64,000 bases of DNA from Pseudomonadota bacterium (GCA_030685065.1 JAUXQH010000124.1:1-64000); one strand, 5' to 3'; counted from the stretch's first letter, positions 36,086 through 44,948 are shown. Notes: a model not told the origin generated them from the letters alone. Translations and numbers: made by a program.

Positions 36086-36874
36086 TCACTCCGTGACGAC
36101 CACGAGCCCCACCGCGAGCTGGCCTGCCAGGAACGCGGAGACCGACGTGTTCACGCCTTCGAACGAGAGCGGGTCGGCCACTTCCATGCCGGCCACGCCG
36201 ACCACGTAGGTGCTCTTCCGCAGGAAGGCCTCGGCGGGGATCTCGAGGAACTCGATGGGCTCCTCGGTGTGGGTGAACTCGTACACCTCGTCCACCGCGG
36301 TGGGGAGGTTGTCCCAGGTCATGCGGCCACGATCGATGTCGTAGGCCGCGGCCACGGCGTTCTGGTAGGCGTAGTCGGACAGGTCGACCTCGAGCGGACT
36401 CTCGCGCTCGAAGCTGCCGGGGAGCTCTACGTCGGGCGATTCGGGCGCGAGCACCTCGAGGCGCGCCTCCGCCCCGTCGATGGTGAACGAGATCGCCGGT
36501 GTGTCCCCCACCTCGTAGACCAGGCCGTCCGACGAGTCGAGCGTGTACTTGCCCGTGACCTCCCCCTCGTCGCCGAGCGCCTCACGGAAGGTCAACGCGC
36601 CGTTCGCGGGAGAGCGGAACGTGAGCACCGCCCCGCCCACCGGCGCGTTCGCGAGCTCGGACGGGTCCGCCACGTAGGCCAGGAACACGTTGCAGAGGGC
36701 CGCGTACTGGAACTCCTCGGTGCTCGCGAGGTCATCGACGTACGCCTCGGGCACGTCGAGGCCGAGGAACAACCCCTGGGCGACCACGGGATCGGCGAGG
36801 TTGCTCACCGCGTCCAGCCGGCCGCAACCGGGGGACAGAAGCAGGATCAAGGCCAGACGACAGCGCACGGCCAA
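36086..36874 (-). CDS. Putative lipoprotein of unknown function
   Basis: A 262-residue protein that begins at TTG, with signal MAVRCRLALILLLSPGC giving lipidated Cys17. I chose TTG over the GTG two codons later because AGGAGGTG lies 6 nt upstream of TTG, an unusually perfect Shine-Dalgarno for this region. The mature part is acidic and beta-rich (AVLTFRSPANGALTFREALGD, YTLDSSDGLVYEVGDTPAISF, ITVDGAEARLEV-like segments). No family is recognised. The 3' end faces sppA. Confidence 0.68.
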   Translation of the reverse strand: MAVRCRLALILLLSPGCGRLDAVSNLADPVVAQGLFLGLDVPEAYVDDLASTEEFQYAALCNVFLAYVADPSELANAPVGGAVLTFRSPANGALTFREALGDEGEVTGKYTLDSSDGLVYEVGDTPAISFTIDGAEARLEVLAPESPDVELPGSFERESPLEVDLSDYAYQNAVAAAYDIDRGRMTWDNLPTAVDEVYEFTHTEEPIEFLEIPAEAFLRKSTYVVGVAGMEVADPLSFEGVNTSVSAFLAGQLAVGLVVVTE

Positions 36875-36920
36875 CTTCTACACCTCCTCGCCCCGCAACG
36901 CAATCGGTGGCGGGGATCCA

Positions 36921-36949
36921 TTGACGCCACCCGCGCCGCGCCTTAACGG
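36921..36949 (+). promoter_or_regulatory. Candidate promoter of the 53-residue basic protein gene
   Basis: TTGACG (36921-36926) is followed by TTAACG (36943-36948) at 16-nt spacing, and the ATG is 27 nt further on. The TTAACG lies in a near-palindrome GCGCCTTAACGGGCGC. This is one of the better -35/-10 pairs in the window. Confidence 0.5.
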
Positions 36950-36975
36950 GCGCCACCCTCTCTCCTGGTGAAACC

Positions 36976-37137
36976 ATGGCCTCCTCCACCGCACAGACCG
37001 AGTACCGCCGCAAGCTCCGCAGGAAGAACGCGGGCGTCAAGGCGCGCCGCGCGCGTGAGAACAAGGGCACCACGCCCGTGTTCCCGATCCACACCCCCGA
37101 AGCGGACGCGAACGCAGCGGCCAAGTCCCAGGACTAA
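36976..37137 (+). CDS. Small basic protein of 53 residues
   Basis: The product is MASSTAQTEYRRKLRRKNAG followed by a basic stretch (VKARRARENKGTTP) and an Ala-rich acidic tail ending KSQD. Residues 10-30 carry twelve Arg/Lys. I recall similar short basic proteins with a GSTP/GTTP motif from Myxococcota, which would suggest a nucleic-acid or ribosome-associated role, but that is memory, not a search. A consensus-like promoter sits upstream and a strong intrinsic terminator follows, so this is a monocistronic, probably highly expressed gene. Confidence 0.78.
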   Translation: MASSTAQTEYRRKLRRKNAGVKARRARENKGTTPVFPIHTPEADANAAAKSQD

Positions 37138-37181
37138 GCGCCCGCGCGGCCTCGGCCGCGCCCGCTGACCGTCGCAACGAC

Positions 37182-37215
37182 CGAGGGAGCCCCAGGGCTC
37201 CCTCGTCGTGTTTTT
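37182..37215 (+). terminator. Rho-independent terminator
   Basis: A 10-bp GC-rich stem (37182-37191 with 37196-37205, core GAGGGAGCC/GGCTCCCTC) with a 4-nt loop is followed by TCGTG and then TTTTT (37211-37215). It lies 45 nt after the small basic gene and is the clearest intrinsic terminator in the window. Confidence 0.85.
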
Positions 37216-37256
37216 GCTCCGCGCACGGTTCGCACGAGGATCCGACGAGGATCCCA

Positions 37257-38039
37257 CTACTCCCAGCGGAAGAACCGCCGGGTGTTCGCCGCCGCCTGCT
37301 CGGAGAGCTCGGCCACGTCGGCGCCGCGAACCTCCGCCACCTTCTGCGCCACATAGGCCACGTAGGCGGGCTCGTTGCGGCGGCCGCGGAACGGGATGGG
37401 CGTGAGGAACGGGCTGTCGGTCTCGAGCAGGAGCCGATCGGCGGGCACGCGCGCGGCCACCTCCCGCATGACATCCCCGTTCTTGAAGGTCACGATGCCC
37501 GGAATCGAGATGTAGCCGCCGCGGGAGACGATCGCCTCCATCGCGGCCACGTCGCCGGTGTAGCAGTGGTACAGCACCCCGCCCTCCCAGGCGCCCTCGT
37601 CATCGAGGACGGCGAGGGTCTCTCCGGCGCTGTCGCGGTCGTGGATGATCACGGGAAGCTGGCGCTCGCGGGCCGCGGCCAACTGTGCGCGGAACACCCG
37701 CCGCTGCTCGTCGCGCGGGGAGCTGTCGTAGTGAAAGTCGAGGCCCATCTCGCCGAGCGCGACGACCTCGGGCGCATCCGCCATGGCGTAGAGCTCGGCG
37801 AGGGTGTCGTCGGTGGCGAGCTTCGCGTCGTGCGGGTGCAGGCCGACGGTGGCGCGGAGCACGTCCGGGTGGCGACGCGCCACCGCGAGCGCGCGCCCGG
37901 CGCTCTCGAAGCCGTAGCCCGACCCGATGGTGATCATGCGGTCCACCCCGGCGGCGCGGGCGCGGGCGATGGCCTCGTCCACCCCGGCGTCGCCGCCGAA
38001 GACGGTGGGGTCGAGGTGGCAATGCGAGTCGATCAACAT
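37257..38039 (-). CDS. tatD: TatD-family metal-dependent DNase
   Basis: A 260-residue TIM-barrel hydrolase. Metal ligands are in place: DSHCHLD (His6, His8), Glu97 in GEMGLDFHY, His133 in IIHDRD, His158 in YHCYTGD and Asp208 in ETDSPFLTP. The family trims single-stranded DNA 3' ends and takes part in repair. The ATG at 38039 begins the canonical MLIDSHCHLD. It follows holB by 32 nt on the same strand, a conserved bacterial neighbourhood (tmk-holB-tatD), and is probably co-transcribed. Confidence 0.95.
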   Translation of the reverse strand: MLIDSHCHLDPTVFGGDAGVDEAIARARAAGVDRMITIGSGYGFESAGRALAVARRHPDVLRATVGLHPHDAKLATDDTLAELYAMADAPEVVALGEMGLDFHYDSSPRDEQRRVFRAQLAAARERQLPVIIHDRDSAGETLAVLDDEGAWEGGVLYHCYTGDVAAMEAIVSRGGYISIPGIVTFKNGDVMREVAARVPADRLLLETDSPFLTPIPFRGRRNEPAYVAYVAQKVAEVRGADVAELSEQAAANTRRFFRWE

Positions 38040-38071
38040 GACGGGGCCTCCGGGCGAACAGTCGTGCGCGT

Positions 38072-39085
38072 CTATCCCCGCCGCGCCTGCGAGAGCTCCA
38101 GGTTCAGGGCGGTCAGCAGCGCTTCGAGCACCACGCGCCCGTTCACGTTGAGCCGGAGCCGATCGCGCGCGGCCGCGATCGCCTTCTCCATCCGCGCGAC
38201 GCCGCCCGGGAAGAGCGCGCTCGCCCACACGGAGAGCGCGCCGAGGTGGGCCTGGTGAAGGGCATCCTCCTCGCGTCCGGAGGCGACGAACACGGTGTCG
38301 CGGAGGAGCTCCTCGAGGGCGTCCACCGCGAGGGTGGTGCGCTCGACGGAGCCGTCCGACTTCTTTCCCGCGGCCTCGGTGAAGGAGAACAGCTGGTGCA
38401 GCGGCTGCCCGACGGTGGCGAGGAGCTGCCCCACGACCTCGCGCCGCTCCTGCGCCTCGCCGTCCGCGAGCCGGAGCGCGTACCCCGGGCTCCCCGCGGA
38501 GAGCACCGCCAGCGCCGGATCGAGGCCCCGACCCTGGAGCCACTGCTCGAGCTCCGCCCGGGGCACCGGCCCGAAGCGGACGCGCTGGCTCCGGCTCCGG
38601 ACCGTCGGGAGCAGCGAGGCCGCCCGGGCGGTGATGAGGATGAACTGGGTTCCCGCGGGGGGCTCCTCGAAGGTCTTGAGCAGCGCGTTCGCGGCCTCCT
38701 CCGTGAGGGCGTCCGCCGGGTCGATGATCACGAAGCGGCGGCGGGCCGAGTGCCGCTGGAGCTGGAGCGAGGCGATGATGCCGCGCGCCTGGTCCGCCGT
38801 GATGACGCGGGTGGCGCGATCCGGGTCGGGCACCACCACGACGATGTCGGGATGCGTCCCCGCGAGGATCTGCCGGCAGCTGGAGCACGCCCCGCACGGA
38901 GCGCCCTCCCCGAGGCAATTCACCGAGAGCGCGAGCCGCAGGGCGGTCATCGCCTTGCCGACACCTTCGGGCCCCTCGAAGAGGTAACAATGGTGCATGC
39001 GGGCCTCATCAGCCGCGCGCCAGAGGCGGACCCGCACCTCTTCGTTCCCGAGCAGACTCTCCAACGAACCCTCCGGCGGGGTCAC
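38072..39085 (-). CDS. holB: DNA polymerase III delta' subunit
   Basis: This 337-residue AAA+ clamp-loader subunit has a modified P-loop FEGPEGVGKAM (36-46) ending in Ala, typical of ATP-inactive delta'. A four-Cys zinc module (Cys57, 64, 67, 70: NCLGEGAPCGACSSCRQI) and sensor regions EEAANALLKTFEEPP and RSRSQRVRF follow. It holds the beta clamp opening machinery together. I chose the GTG at 39085: it overlaps the stop of the LptD-like gene (GTGA) and begins at the expected N-terminus PPEGSLESLLGN. Confidence 0.92.
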   Translation of the reverse strand: MTPPEGSLESLLGNEEVRVRLWRAADEARMHHCYLFEGPEGVGKAMTALRLALSVNCLGEGAPCGACSSCRQILAGTHPDIVVVVPDPDRATRVITADQARGIIASLQLQRHSARRRFVIIDPADALTEEAANALLKTFEEPPAGTQFILITARAASLLPTVRSRSQRVRFGPVPRAELEQWLQGRGLDPALAVLSAGSPGYALRLADGEAQERREVVGQLLATVGQPLHQLFSFTEAAGKKSDGSVERTTLAVDALEELLRDTVFVASGREEDALHQAHLGALSVWASALFPGGVARMEKAIAAARDRLRLNVNGRVVLEALLTALNLELSQARRG

Positions 39086-40887
39086 CGTCGTAACGTGGCC
39101 GCGAAGCCGAAGTCGGGGGTGTCGCGGTCGGGGGCGAAGCGGGCGGTGACCATCGCGGAGGCGCAGCCGTCGTCGTACCCCAGGCGGGCGTCCGCGCCGG
39201 AATAGGCGCCCCCCGCGAGGTCCCAGGCGAGCCCTCCCCCGGCGCGGAGACGCCCGACGGCGAGCGCGGCGTCTCCCCACCCGAGCCACAGGGCCCCCGC
39301 GTGGGTGCTCCCCACCGCGAGCGTCACCGGGCCCGGCATCCACCGCACCTCACCCGCTTGCACGCTCGGCTCGGCCTGGACCCGCACGGAGAGGGCCTCG
39401 ACGGACACGTCCACCGCCCCGGCGGGGCCCCAGACCCGCCCGTCATACGCAAGCGACGCGTCGACCCCGACGGTGCCGCTCGGGAGCGCGGTGCTCGTCC
39501 GCAACGCCGGCCCGGCGCGCACCGCCGCGTCGCTCCCCGCGCCGGGCGCCCACCCCGCGCGCGCCTCCGCACGCACCCCCGGCCACCACTGGGTCCGGGA
39601 CGCGCCGAGCGTCGACCACAGCGGCACCGCCACGTCCGCCGACGCGACCGCTGCCAGCCCCGTACCGCCGGTCCCCCAGCGCGCCAGCGGCCCGGACGCC
39701 AGCACGCCCCCCCAGCCGTCGGCCCCCCACGAGGCGGGCGCCTCCTGGCCCGCGGGGAACCCCTCGTCCGCGAAGAGGGCCCGGCCCGCCACGTCGGCCC
39801 GCCCCTCGGCCGCGAGCCAGTCGATCCCGCCCGGACCGGCGAGCGCACCGGCGGCCCGCGCCCCCACGCCCAGCTCGCCGAGCGGCGCCACCTCGTCGAT
39901 CGTGCCCACGGCGGCGAGCCCGATCCGGGGTGTCACCGACGCGGATCGGCCGCGACCGAGCTCCCAGGCGAGCCGCTCCCTCGCCAACGTGCCCGCGCTG
40001 CCGTCGTCCGGGAGCCAGACATCCAACGTGGAGGGGCCGAGCCCCAGGACGGCTCGGCTCTCGCGCCACCGCGCGCCGCGGGAGACGTAGTCGACGGCGT
40101 AGTCGGCGAGGTACTCCGCGTCCGATACCCAGGCCACGTCCCAGGCCGCGCGGACCGTCTCGTCGACGCCCCCACGTGTCGCCCCGGCGCCGCGCACCGT
40201 CTCGGTGAGGGCGTCCCACCCGAGCGCTCCGCGCCCGGTCACCCCCGGGCCGGTGATCCCGAGCTCGCCGCGCCCGCCCCGGTCCAACCGCCACGCCGGC
40301 CCCCCTTGGAACATCCACTCGCCGACACCCACCCGCCCCTCGGCGAGCACGCTCGGGCCGTATTCGCCCCATCCGACCTCGGGGATCAGGAGTCGGAACC
40401 GGCGGGGGTCGAGCGCCACGCGCCAATAGGGGACCGGGAGGATCGGCACCTCGAAGATCCGCACGACGCCCCCGCGAACGATGATCACGCGATCCGGGAT
40501 GACGGTCACGCGCTTCGCGCGGAAGCTCAGCGCGGGCGGGGCGCCGTCCGCGCACTGGCACGGCAGGACCGTGGCCCCCGTGGCGCTCCAGCGGGACTCC
40601 CCGATCTCGACCCGATCCGCCGTGATCCGCGCGCCGGCGGTCTCGGCGTGCGCCTCCACGAGCACGGCCGTCCCCGGCATGGGCAGGACCTCGGCGCGGT
40701 CGAACGCCAGCTCTCCGTCCGGCCGGCGATACACGCCGTGCTCGACCACGAGCGTGGTGCCGTCCCACGTGGCGCGCGCCCCGCTGAGGGTCTGCTCCCC
40801 GAAGCGCACCTCGACCGCCCCCTCGGCGACCGCCACGCCACCGGCCCACTCGACCCGCTCCGCGTCGACCTGGAGGGCGCCGTCCAC
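39082..40887 (-). CDS. LptD/OstA-like outer-membrane protein without visible signal peptide
   Basis: A 601-residue protein. The first ~110 residues are an OstA/LptA-like beta-jellyroll (ALQVDAERVEWAGGVAVAEG, EVRFGEQTLSGARATWDGTT), then ILPVPYWRVALDPRRFRLLIP, a characteristic LptD plug-to-barrel motif. The remainder has alternating beta strands ending in FAATLRR. LptD inserts lipopolysaccharide into the outer leaflet. The start is GTG at 40887, 5 nt after the folC stop, and no signal peptide is encoded; the in-frame sequence upstream is not signal-like. A frameshift or mis-assembled start is possible. The stop overlaps holB. Confidence 0.75.
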   Translation of the reverse strand: MDGALQVDAERVEWAGGVAVAEGAVEVRFGEQTLSGARATWDGTTLVVEHGVYRRPDGELAFDRAEVLPMPGTAVLVEAHAETAGARITADRVEIGESRWSATGATVLPCQCADGAPPALSFRAKRVTVIPDRVIIVRGGVVRIFEVPILPVPYWRVALDPRRFRLLIPEVGWGEYGPSVLAEGRVGVGEWMFQGGPAWRLDRGGRGELGITGPGVTGRGALGWDALTETVRGAGATRGGVDETVRAAWDVAWVSDAEYLADYAVDYVSRGARWRESRAVLGLGPSTLDVWLPDDGSAGTLARERLAWELGRGRSASVTPRIGLAAVGTIDEVAPLGELGVGARAAGALAGPGGIDWLAAEGRADVAGRALFADEGFPAGQEAPASWGADGWGGVLASGPLARWGTGGTGLAAVASADVAVPLWSTLGASRTQWWPGVRAEARAGWAPGAGSDAAVRAGPALRTSTALPSGTVGVDASLAYDGRVWGPAGAVDVSVEALSVRVQAEPSVQAGEVRWMPGPVTLAVGSTHAGALWLGWGDAALAVGRLRAGGGLAWDLAGGAYSGADARLGYDDGCASAMVTARFAPDRDTPDFGFAATLRR

Positions 40888-40892
40888 GCGCG

Positions 40893-42158
40893 CTACCGGA
40901 TCCCCGCCAGGTCGCGCACCGCGCCCACCAGGTAGAGCGATCCCGCCACGATCACGAGCCCCCCATCGGCCTGCGCGAGGGGGAGGGCCTCCTCGAGCGG
41001 GCCGGCGGGGCTCACCGGAACCGGGAGCCCCTCGAGCTGGGCCGCAACGTCCCCGGGGGAGCGCGCCATCGGGTGGGCACAGGCCGTGGTGTAGACGCGG
41101 TCGACCTGCGGGGCGAGCGCCCAGGCCACCCCACGAACGTCCTTGTCGGTGCCGGCGCCGAGCAGGAGCGTCCGCTTGCGATCACGCGGCAAGCGGGAGA
41201 GGTAGTTGGCGAGGACCGTGGCCCCGTCGGGGTTGTGGGCGCCATCCACGAGCAGGTCCGGCGCCAACCACTCGAGGCGGCCGCGGTTGCGCGCCGCGAG
41301 GAGGCCGGCCCGCACGGCGGGCTCGCCCACGGCGAGGGCGGGCGGAAGCAGGTCGACGATGCGCAGGGCCACCGCGGCGTTGACGACCTGGTGGTCTCCC
41401 ACGATGCCGAGCCGAAGGCCCTCCCGCACGTGGCCGCCCCCCCGGTAGTCGAAGCTCCCGGGATCCCCGCTCGCCCGGTAGTCTTCCCCGAAGATCGAGA
41501 GGGGCGCCCCGCGCTCCACCGCGACGGAGCGGATGACCGCCATCGCGTCGTGCGGGAGCGGCCCGAGCACGGCGGGGACGCCCGGCTTGAGGATCCCCGC
41601 CTTCTCCCCTGCGATCGACGCGTGGTCGGGCCCGAGGTGCTGGGTATGGTCGAGCCCCACGGTCACGATGGCGGAGACGATCGGCGACACCACGTTCGTC
41701 GCGTCGAGGCGGCCGCCCATGCCGACCTCGATGATCGCGACGTCCACGCGCTCTTCCGCGAAGTGCAGGAACGCCGCGGCGATGAGGAACTCGAAATAGG
41801 TGAGCGGAAAGGCCTCTTCGGGCGGGAGCTCCTTCGCGGCCCACTCGCGACGCGCGGCGTCCACCCGCTGCATGAGGTCGTCGAAGCGCTCGTCCGAGAT
41901 CGGGGTCGACCCGATGCGGATGCGCTCGTTGACGGCCTGGATGTGCGGGGACGTCGTGATGCCGACCTTGAACCCCTGCGCCTCGAGCATGGCGCCGACC
42001 ATCCGGCACACGCTCCCCTTCCCGTTCGTGCCGCCGACGTGGATCGTGGGGTACGCGACATGGGGGTTGCCGAGCCACGCCATGAACGACCGCATCCGCG
42101 GCAGCCCCATCCGCATGCCCGCCTGTGACAGGCCCGCGAGGATCGGGTGTTGGATCAT
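40893..42158 (-). CDS. folC: Folylpolyglutamate synthase / dihydrofolate synthase
   Basis: A 421-residue Mur-ligase-family enzyme adding glutamate to folates. The ATP loop is IHVGGTNGKGSVCRM (about 40-53), followed by TSPHIQAVNERIRI, IIEVGMGGRLDATNVV, VGLDHTQHLG and AGEKAGILKPG, and later LLVDGAHNPDGA. All are classical FolC signatures. The start overlaps the stop of accD in a TGATG, so the pair is translated together; accD-folC is a common bacterial gene order. Confidence 0.96.
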   Translation of the reverse strand: MIQHPILAGLSQAGMRMGLPRMRSFMAWLGNPHVAYPTIHVGGTNGKGSVCRMVGAMLEAQGFKVGITTSPHIQAVNERIRIGSTPISDERFDDLMQRVDAARREWAAKELPPEEAFPLTYFEFLIAAAFLHFAEERVDVAIIEVGMGGRLDATNVVSPIVSAIVTVGLDHTQHLGPDHASIAGEKAGILKPGVPAVLGPLPHDAMAVIRSVAVERGAPLSIFGEDYRASGDPGSFDYRGGGHVREGLRLGIVGDHQVVNAAVALRIVDLLPPALAVGEPAVRAGLLAARNRGRLEWLAPDLLVDGAHNPDGATVLANYLSRLPRDRKRTLLLGAGTDKDVRGVAWALAPQVDRVYTTACAHPMARSPGDVAAQLEGLPVPVSPAGPLEEALPLAQADGGLVIVAGSLYLVGAVRDLAGIR

Positions 42159-43066
42159 CGGGAGGCGACGCCGCCCGCTTCTCCGGACGTGCTCGGCGTC
42201 GAGGGCCCGAGCAGCCGGAGGATGCGGGCGAGGGTCTCCCGCATCTCGCCGCGGGGCACGATCTGGTCGACCATGCCGTGGGCGAGGAGGTATTCGCTCG
42301 TCTGGAAGCCCTCGGGGAGCTCCTGGCCGATCGTCTGGGCGATCACGCGCGGACCGGCGAACCCGATGAGGGCGTGGGGCTCGGCCAGGATCACGTCCCC
42401 CAGCATCGCGAAGCTGGCCGCGACGCCCCCCGTGGTCGGGTCGGTCAGGAGGCTGATGTAGGGCATGCCCGCGTCGTCGCGCAGCCGGCCGAGCGCGGCG
42501 CAGGTCTTCGCCATCTGCATCAGGGAGAGGATCCCCTCCTGCATGCGAGCACCGCCGGACTGGGAGATCACGATCGCGGGGCGCTTGAGCGTGGCCGCGC
42601 GCTCGAACTGGCGGGTGATGAGCTCGCCCACGACCGAGCCCATCGATCCGCCCATGAAGCGGAAGTTGAACGTACCGATCTCGACCGGGATCCCGAGGAT
42701 CGTGGCGGACCCGGCGATGTACGCGTCGAGCTCGCCCTGCGCGCGTTGGGTCGCGACGAGACGAGCGCCATAGGGCCTCGCGTCCACGAACTTGAGGGGA
42801 TCCAACGGAGCGACGTGCTGGTCGTGCCGCACGAACGATTCGGGATCGATGAGCGCGTGGAGGCGCGCCTGGGCGTCCCACCGGTGGTGGTGGCCGCAGT
42901 GGGGACAGACCGCCATCTGCTCGACGAGAGCGGGACGATAGAGGATCTGCGAGCAGCCCGGACAACGCACCCACAGGTCCTTCACGGCGGGCCCCGGCCG
43001 GGGCTCCGACTGGACGGGGTTGCTCGGCACCTGCTCGTACCAGCGCGGACCGGGTTCGTTGCTCAC
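42155..43066 (-). CDS. accD: Acetyl-CoA carboxylase carboxyltransferase beta subunit
   Basis: This 303-residue protein makes malonyl-CoA together with AccA, which is not in the window. The N-terminal zinc ribbon is Cys35-x2-Cys38 and Cys54-x2-Cys57 (VRCPGCSQILY, VCPHCGHHHRW). The crotonase-type core has SQSGGARMQEGILSLMQMAK, PTTGGVAASFAMLGD and GFAGPRVIAQTIGQELPEGFQ. The start is GTG at 43066, about 30 residues before the zinc ribbon; no good Shine-Dalgarno was found. It heads the accD-folC-lptD-like-holB-tatD run. Confidence 0.96.
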   Translation of the reverse strand: MSNEPGPRWYEQVPSNPVQSEPRPGPAVKDLWVRCPGCSQILYRPALVEQMAVCPHCGHHHRWDAQARLHALIDPESFVRHDQHVAPLDPLKFVDARPYGARLVATQRAQGELDAYIAGSATILGIPVEIGTFNFRFMGGSMGSVVGELITRQFERAATLKRPAIVISQSGGARMQEGILSLMQMAKTCAALGRLRDDAGMPYISLLTDPTTGGVAASFAMLGDVILAEPHALIGFAGPRVIAQTIGQELPEGFQTSEYLLAHGMVDQIVPRGEMRETLARILRLLGPSTPSTSGEAGGVASR

Positions 43067-43091
43067 GGCGTGATCTCTGGGAACGCGCAGT

Positions 43092-44078
43092 CTATCGCGT
43101 CCCCGCGGGTCCTGGCGTCGGCTCCCGGGCCGCCGGATCGAGCCCATCCCAGGCAGCCTGGAAGAAGCTCCTCCGCAGCGCCCGGATCGGCGCGGGGCCC
43201 CCGCGGGCGTGCACCCGGTTCGTGAGCAAAACCGCGACGATCCCACGCGCCGGTACCATCCAGAGGGCCGTGCCGGTGAACCCGAGGTGCCCGAACGCGC
43301 CGGCGGGCGGTCGGGGGCCGGCCGAGGACGTGCCGTCGTCGTTGGGGGTGTCCCAGCCGAGGACATGGGTGCCGGGCCCACGGCGGGCGAACGCGACGTA
43401 GGACATCGGCACGTCGCCCATCATCCACCTGCTCGCGGTCGAGGCGACCTCGCGCGCGCTCCCGAAGAGCCCGGCGTGCGGGGCAACGCCGCCCATCGCC
43501 GCCGCGTTGCGATCGTGCACGGTACCCACGATCTCGCGGCCACGCTCCTCGCAGAACGTCGGCGCGGCCGCCGGATCGCCCCAGCGCAGGGGCCCCTCCC
43601 AGAGCTCGTCCAAGCGCGCGCCCCCCACCTCTTCGAGCACGGCGCCGAGCGCGAGGAAGCCGAGGTCGGAGTAGAGGTGGGCCCCGGATCCCGGCAGCGA
43701 TCCGGGCGCTGACGGGCGCGGCGTCGCGATCGCGGAGCGCAGGATGTCAGCGCGGCTCCCCTCCTCCCACAGCGATCGCCACGCGGGGTAGCCCGCGGCA
43801 TGCTGCAGGAGCTGGGCGATCGTGACGCCGCGCGGCAGGAGCGCGTGCCCGGCGTCGAGGCTGAGCGCCCCCGCGTCGACCGCGGTCATCGCTACCTCGG
43901 CGGTGCAGAGCGGCTTGGTGAGCGAGGCCAGATCGAACACCTGGTCGGGCGCGCGGGCGTAGAGCTCCACCCCGGCCTTCCAGACCACGGCGGAGACGGC
44001 CGGCGCGACGTCCGCGGCGCCGTCGAGCGCGTGGTCGAGCGCGGTCCGGAGCAGCTCCGTGCGTGAGGCGGTGGTCAT
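43092..44078 (-). CDS. Serine hydrolase of the beta-lactamase/transpeptidase-like family
   Basis: A 328-residue penicillin-binding-fold enzyme with no signal peptide. The SxxK motif is Ser52-Leu-Thr-Lys55 (DLASLTKPL), the Tyr motif is YSDLGFLALG, and GHLGFTGTALW stands for the third motif. Such enzymes act as esterases, D-aminopeptidases or peptidoglycan peptidases. It is translated with the upstream LD-carboxypeptidase (TGATG overlap), which suggests a joint role in recycling cell-wall peptides in the cytoplasm. It is unlikely to be a secreted resistance beta-lactamase. Confidence 0.87.
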   Translation of the reverse strand: MTTASRTELLRTALDHALDGAADVAPAVSAVVWKAGVELYARAPDQVFDLASLTKPLCTAEVAMTAVDAGALSLDAGHALLPRGVTIAQLLQHAAGYPAWRSLWEEGSRADILRSAIATPRPSAPGSLPGSGAHLYSDLGFLALGAVLEEVGGARLDELWEGPLRWGDPAAAPTFCEERGREIVGTVHDRNAAAMGGVAPHAGLFGSAREVASTASRWMMGDVPMSYVAFARRGPGTHVLGWDTPNDDGTSSAGPRPPAGAFGHLGFTGTALWMVPARGIVAVLLTNRVHARGGPAPIRALRRSFFQAAWDGLDPAAREPTPGPAGTR

Positions 44079-44932
44079 CCGCAGAACTCCACCCGATCGC
44101 CCGAGATGCGGACGTGCCCGCCGACGCGGAACGCCCGGTTCTCCGGCCCATGGCCGATGGGGAGCCCCGTGAGCACCGGCACGCCCAGCGGCGCGAGCAG
44201 CTCCTCGATCACGTCGTTCACGGTCCAGTCGGCGCCCTCTGGCGGGTCGGCCCCCAACATCGTCCCGAACACGACGCCCGCCACCCCGTCCAGGCACCCC
44301 GAATCGAGGAGCTGGGTGAGGAGCCGGTCGATCTTGTAGGGCGCCTCGTTGGTCTCCTCCAGCATCAGCACGCAGGCGCGCGCGCGGAGCTGCCACGGCG
44401 TGCCGCAGAGCGAGGCGAGCACGCACAGGTTGCCGCCCACCATCGGGCCCTCGACGCTCCCTTTCCGCAGCACCTGCCCGTGCAGGGGCGCGAGCGGTTC
44501 ACCCGCGAGAAGCGCCCGGAGGTGCTCGCGGGAGGGGGCATCGCAGAGGTCCGCGAGGCTGTTCAGGACGGGGCCGTGCACCGCGGGCCGCCCCCTCGCC
44601 GCGAGCGCGTTGAGCAGGCCGCTCGCATCCGAGAAGCCGATGAACGGCGTGTCCCCGAGCTCGCCCCACGGGAGGCGCCCGAGGAGCCGCGAGAGGCCAT
44701 AGCCGCCTCGCGCCACCCACACGGCGTCCCACCCGCCGCGCAACGCGCGCTCGAGATCGCCCAGGCGCACCGCGTCGGTCCCCGCGAGATAGCGGTGGCG
44801 CCGCCCCACGCCGGGCAATAGCTCGGGTCGGTAGCCCCACCCGCGGATTACGTCGAGCCCCGCTTCGAGCCGGATCGGGTCGAAGACGCCGGAAGGGGAA
44901 ACCACCGCGATGCGCGCGCCGACAGGGAGCAT
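44075..44932 (-). CDS. ldcA: LD-carboxypeptidase (peptidase S66)
   Basis: A 285-residue cytoplasmic enzyme that removes the terminal D-Ala from murein tetrapeptides during recycling. Motifs: ARGGYGLSRLL, FIGFSDASGLLNAL with nucleophile Ser, VEGPMVGGNL, and LEETNEAPYKIDRLLTQL with the catalytic Glu; the His is in GLPIGHGPENRAF. Length is about 20 residues short of typical. It overlaps the serine-hydrolase start. Its ATG is only 22 bp from the divergent lipoprotein ATG, with no Shine-Dalgarno. Confidence 0.92.
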   Translation of the reverse strand: MLPVGARIAVVSPSGVFDPIRLEAGLDVIRGWGYRPELLPGVGRRHRYLAGTDAVRLGDLERALRGGWDAVWVARGGYGLSRLLGRLPWGELGDTPFIGFSDASGLLNALAARGRPAVHGPVLNSLADLCDAPSREHLRALLAGEPLAPLHGQVLRKGSVEGPMVGGNLCVLASLCGTPWQLRARACVLMLEETNEAPYKIDRLLTQLLDSGCLDGVAGVVFGTMLGADPPEGADWTVNDVIEELLAPLGVPVLTGLPIGHGPENRAFRVGGHVRISGDRVEFCG

Positions 44933-44942
44933 GCCGAGCTTC

Positions 44943-44948
44943 TATACT
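44943..44948 (+). promoter_or_regulatory. Candidate -10 element in a 22-bp divergent region
   Basis: TATACT matches five of six bases of the -10 consensus and ends 6 nt before the lipoprotein ATG, so a transcript would start at about the A of ATG. Its complement gives AGTATAGA, which may serve ldcA in the other direction. Neither gene has a Shine-Dalgarno sequence. Confidence 0.45.

Noticed and set aside
40888-40990. Hidden signal peptide for the LptD-like gene
   Set aside because: Translating upstream in frame gives a Gly/Arg/Pro-rich sequence, not a hydrophobic signal; the hydrophobic stretch there belongs to the FolC frame.
43092-44078. Secreted beta-lactamase (antibiotic resistance)
   Set aside because: No signal peptide; sequence fits the broad serine-hydrolase group and the gene is coupled to a cytoplasmic cell-wall recycling enzyme.
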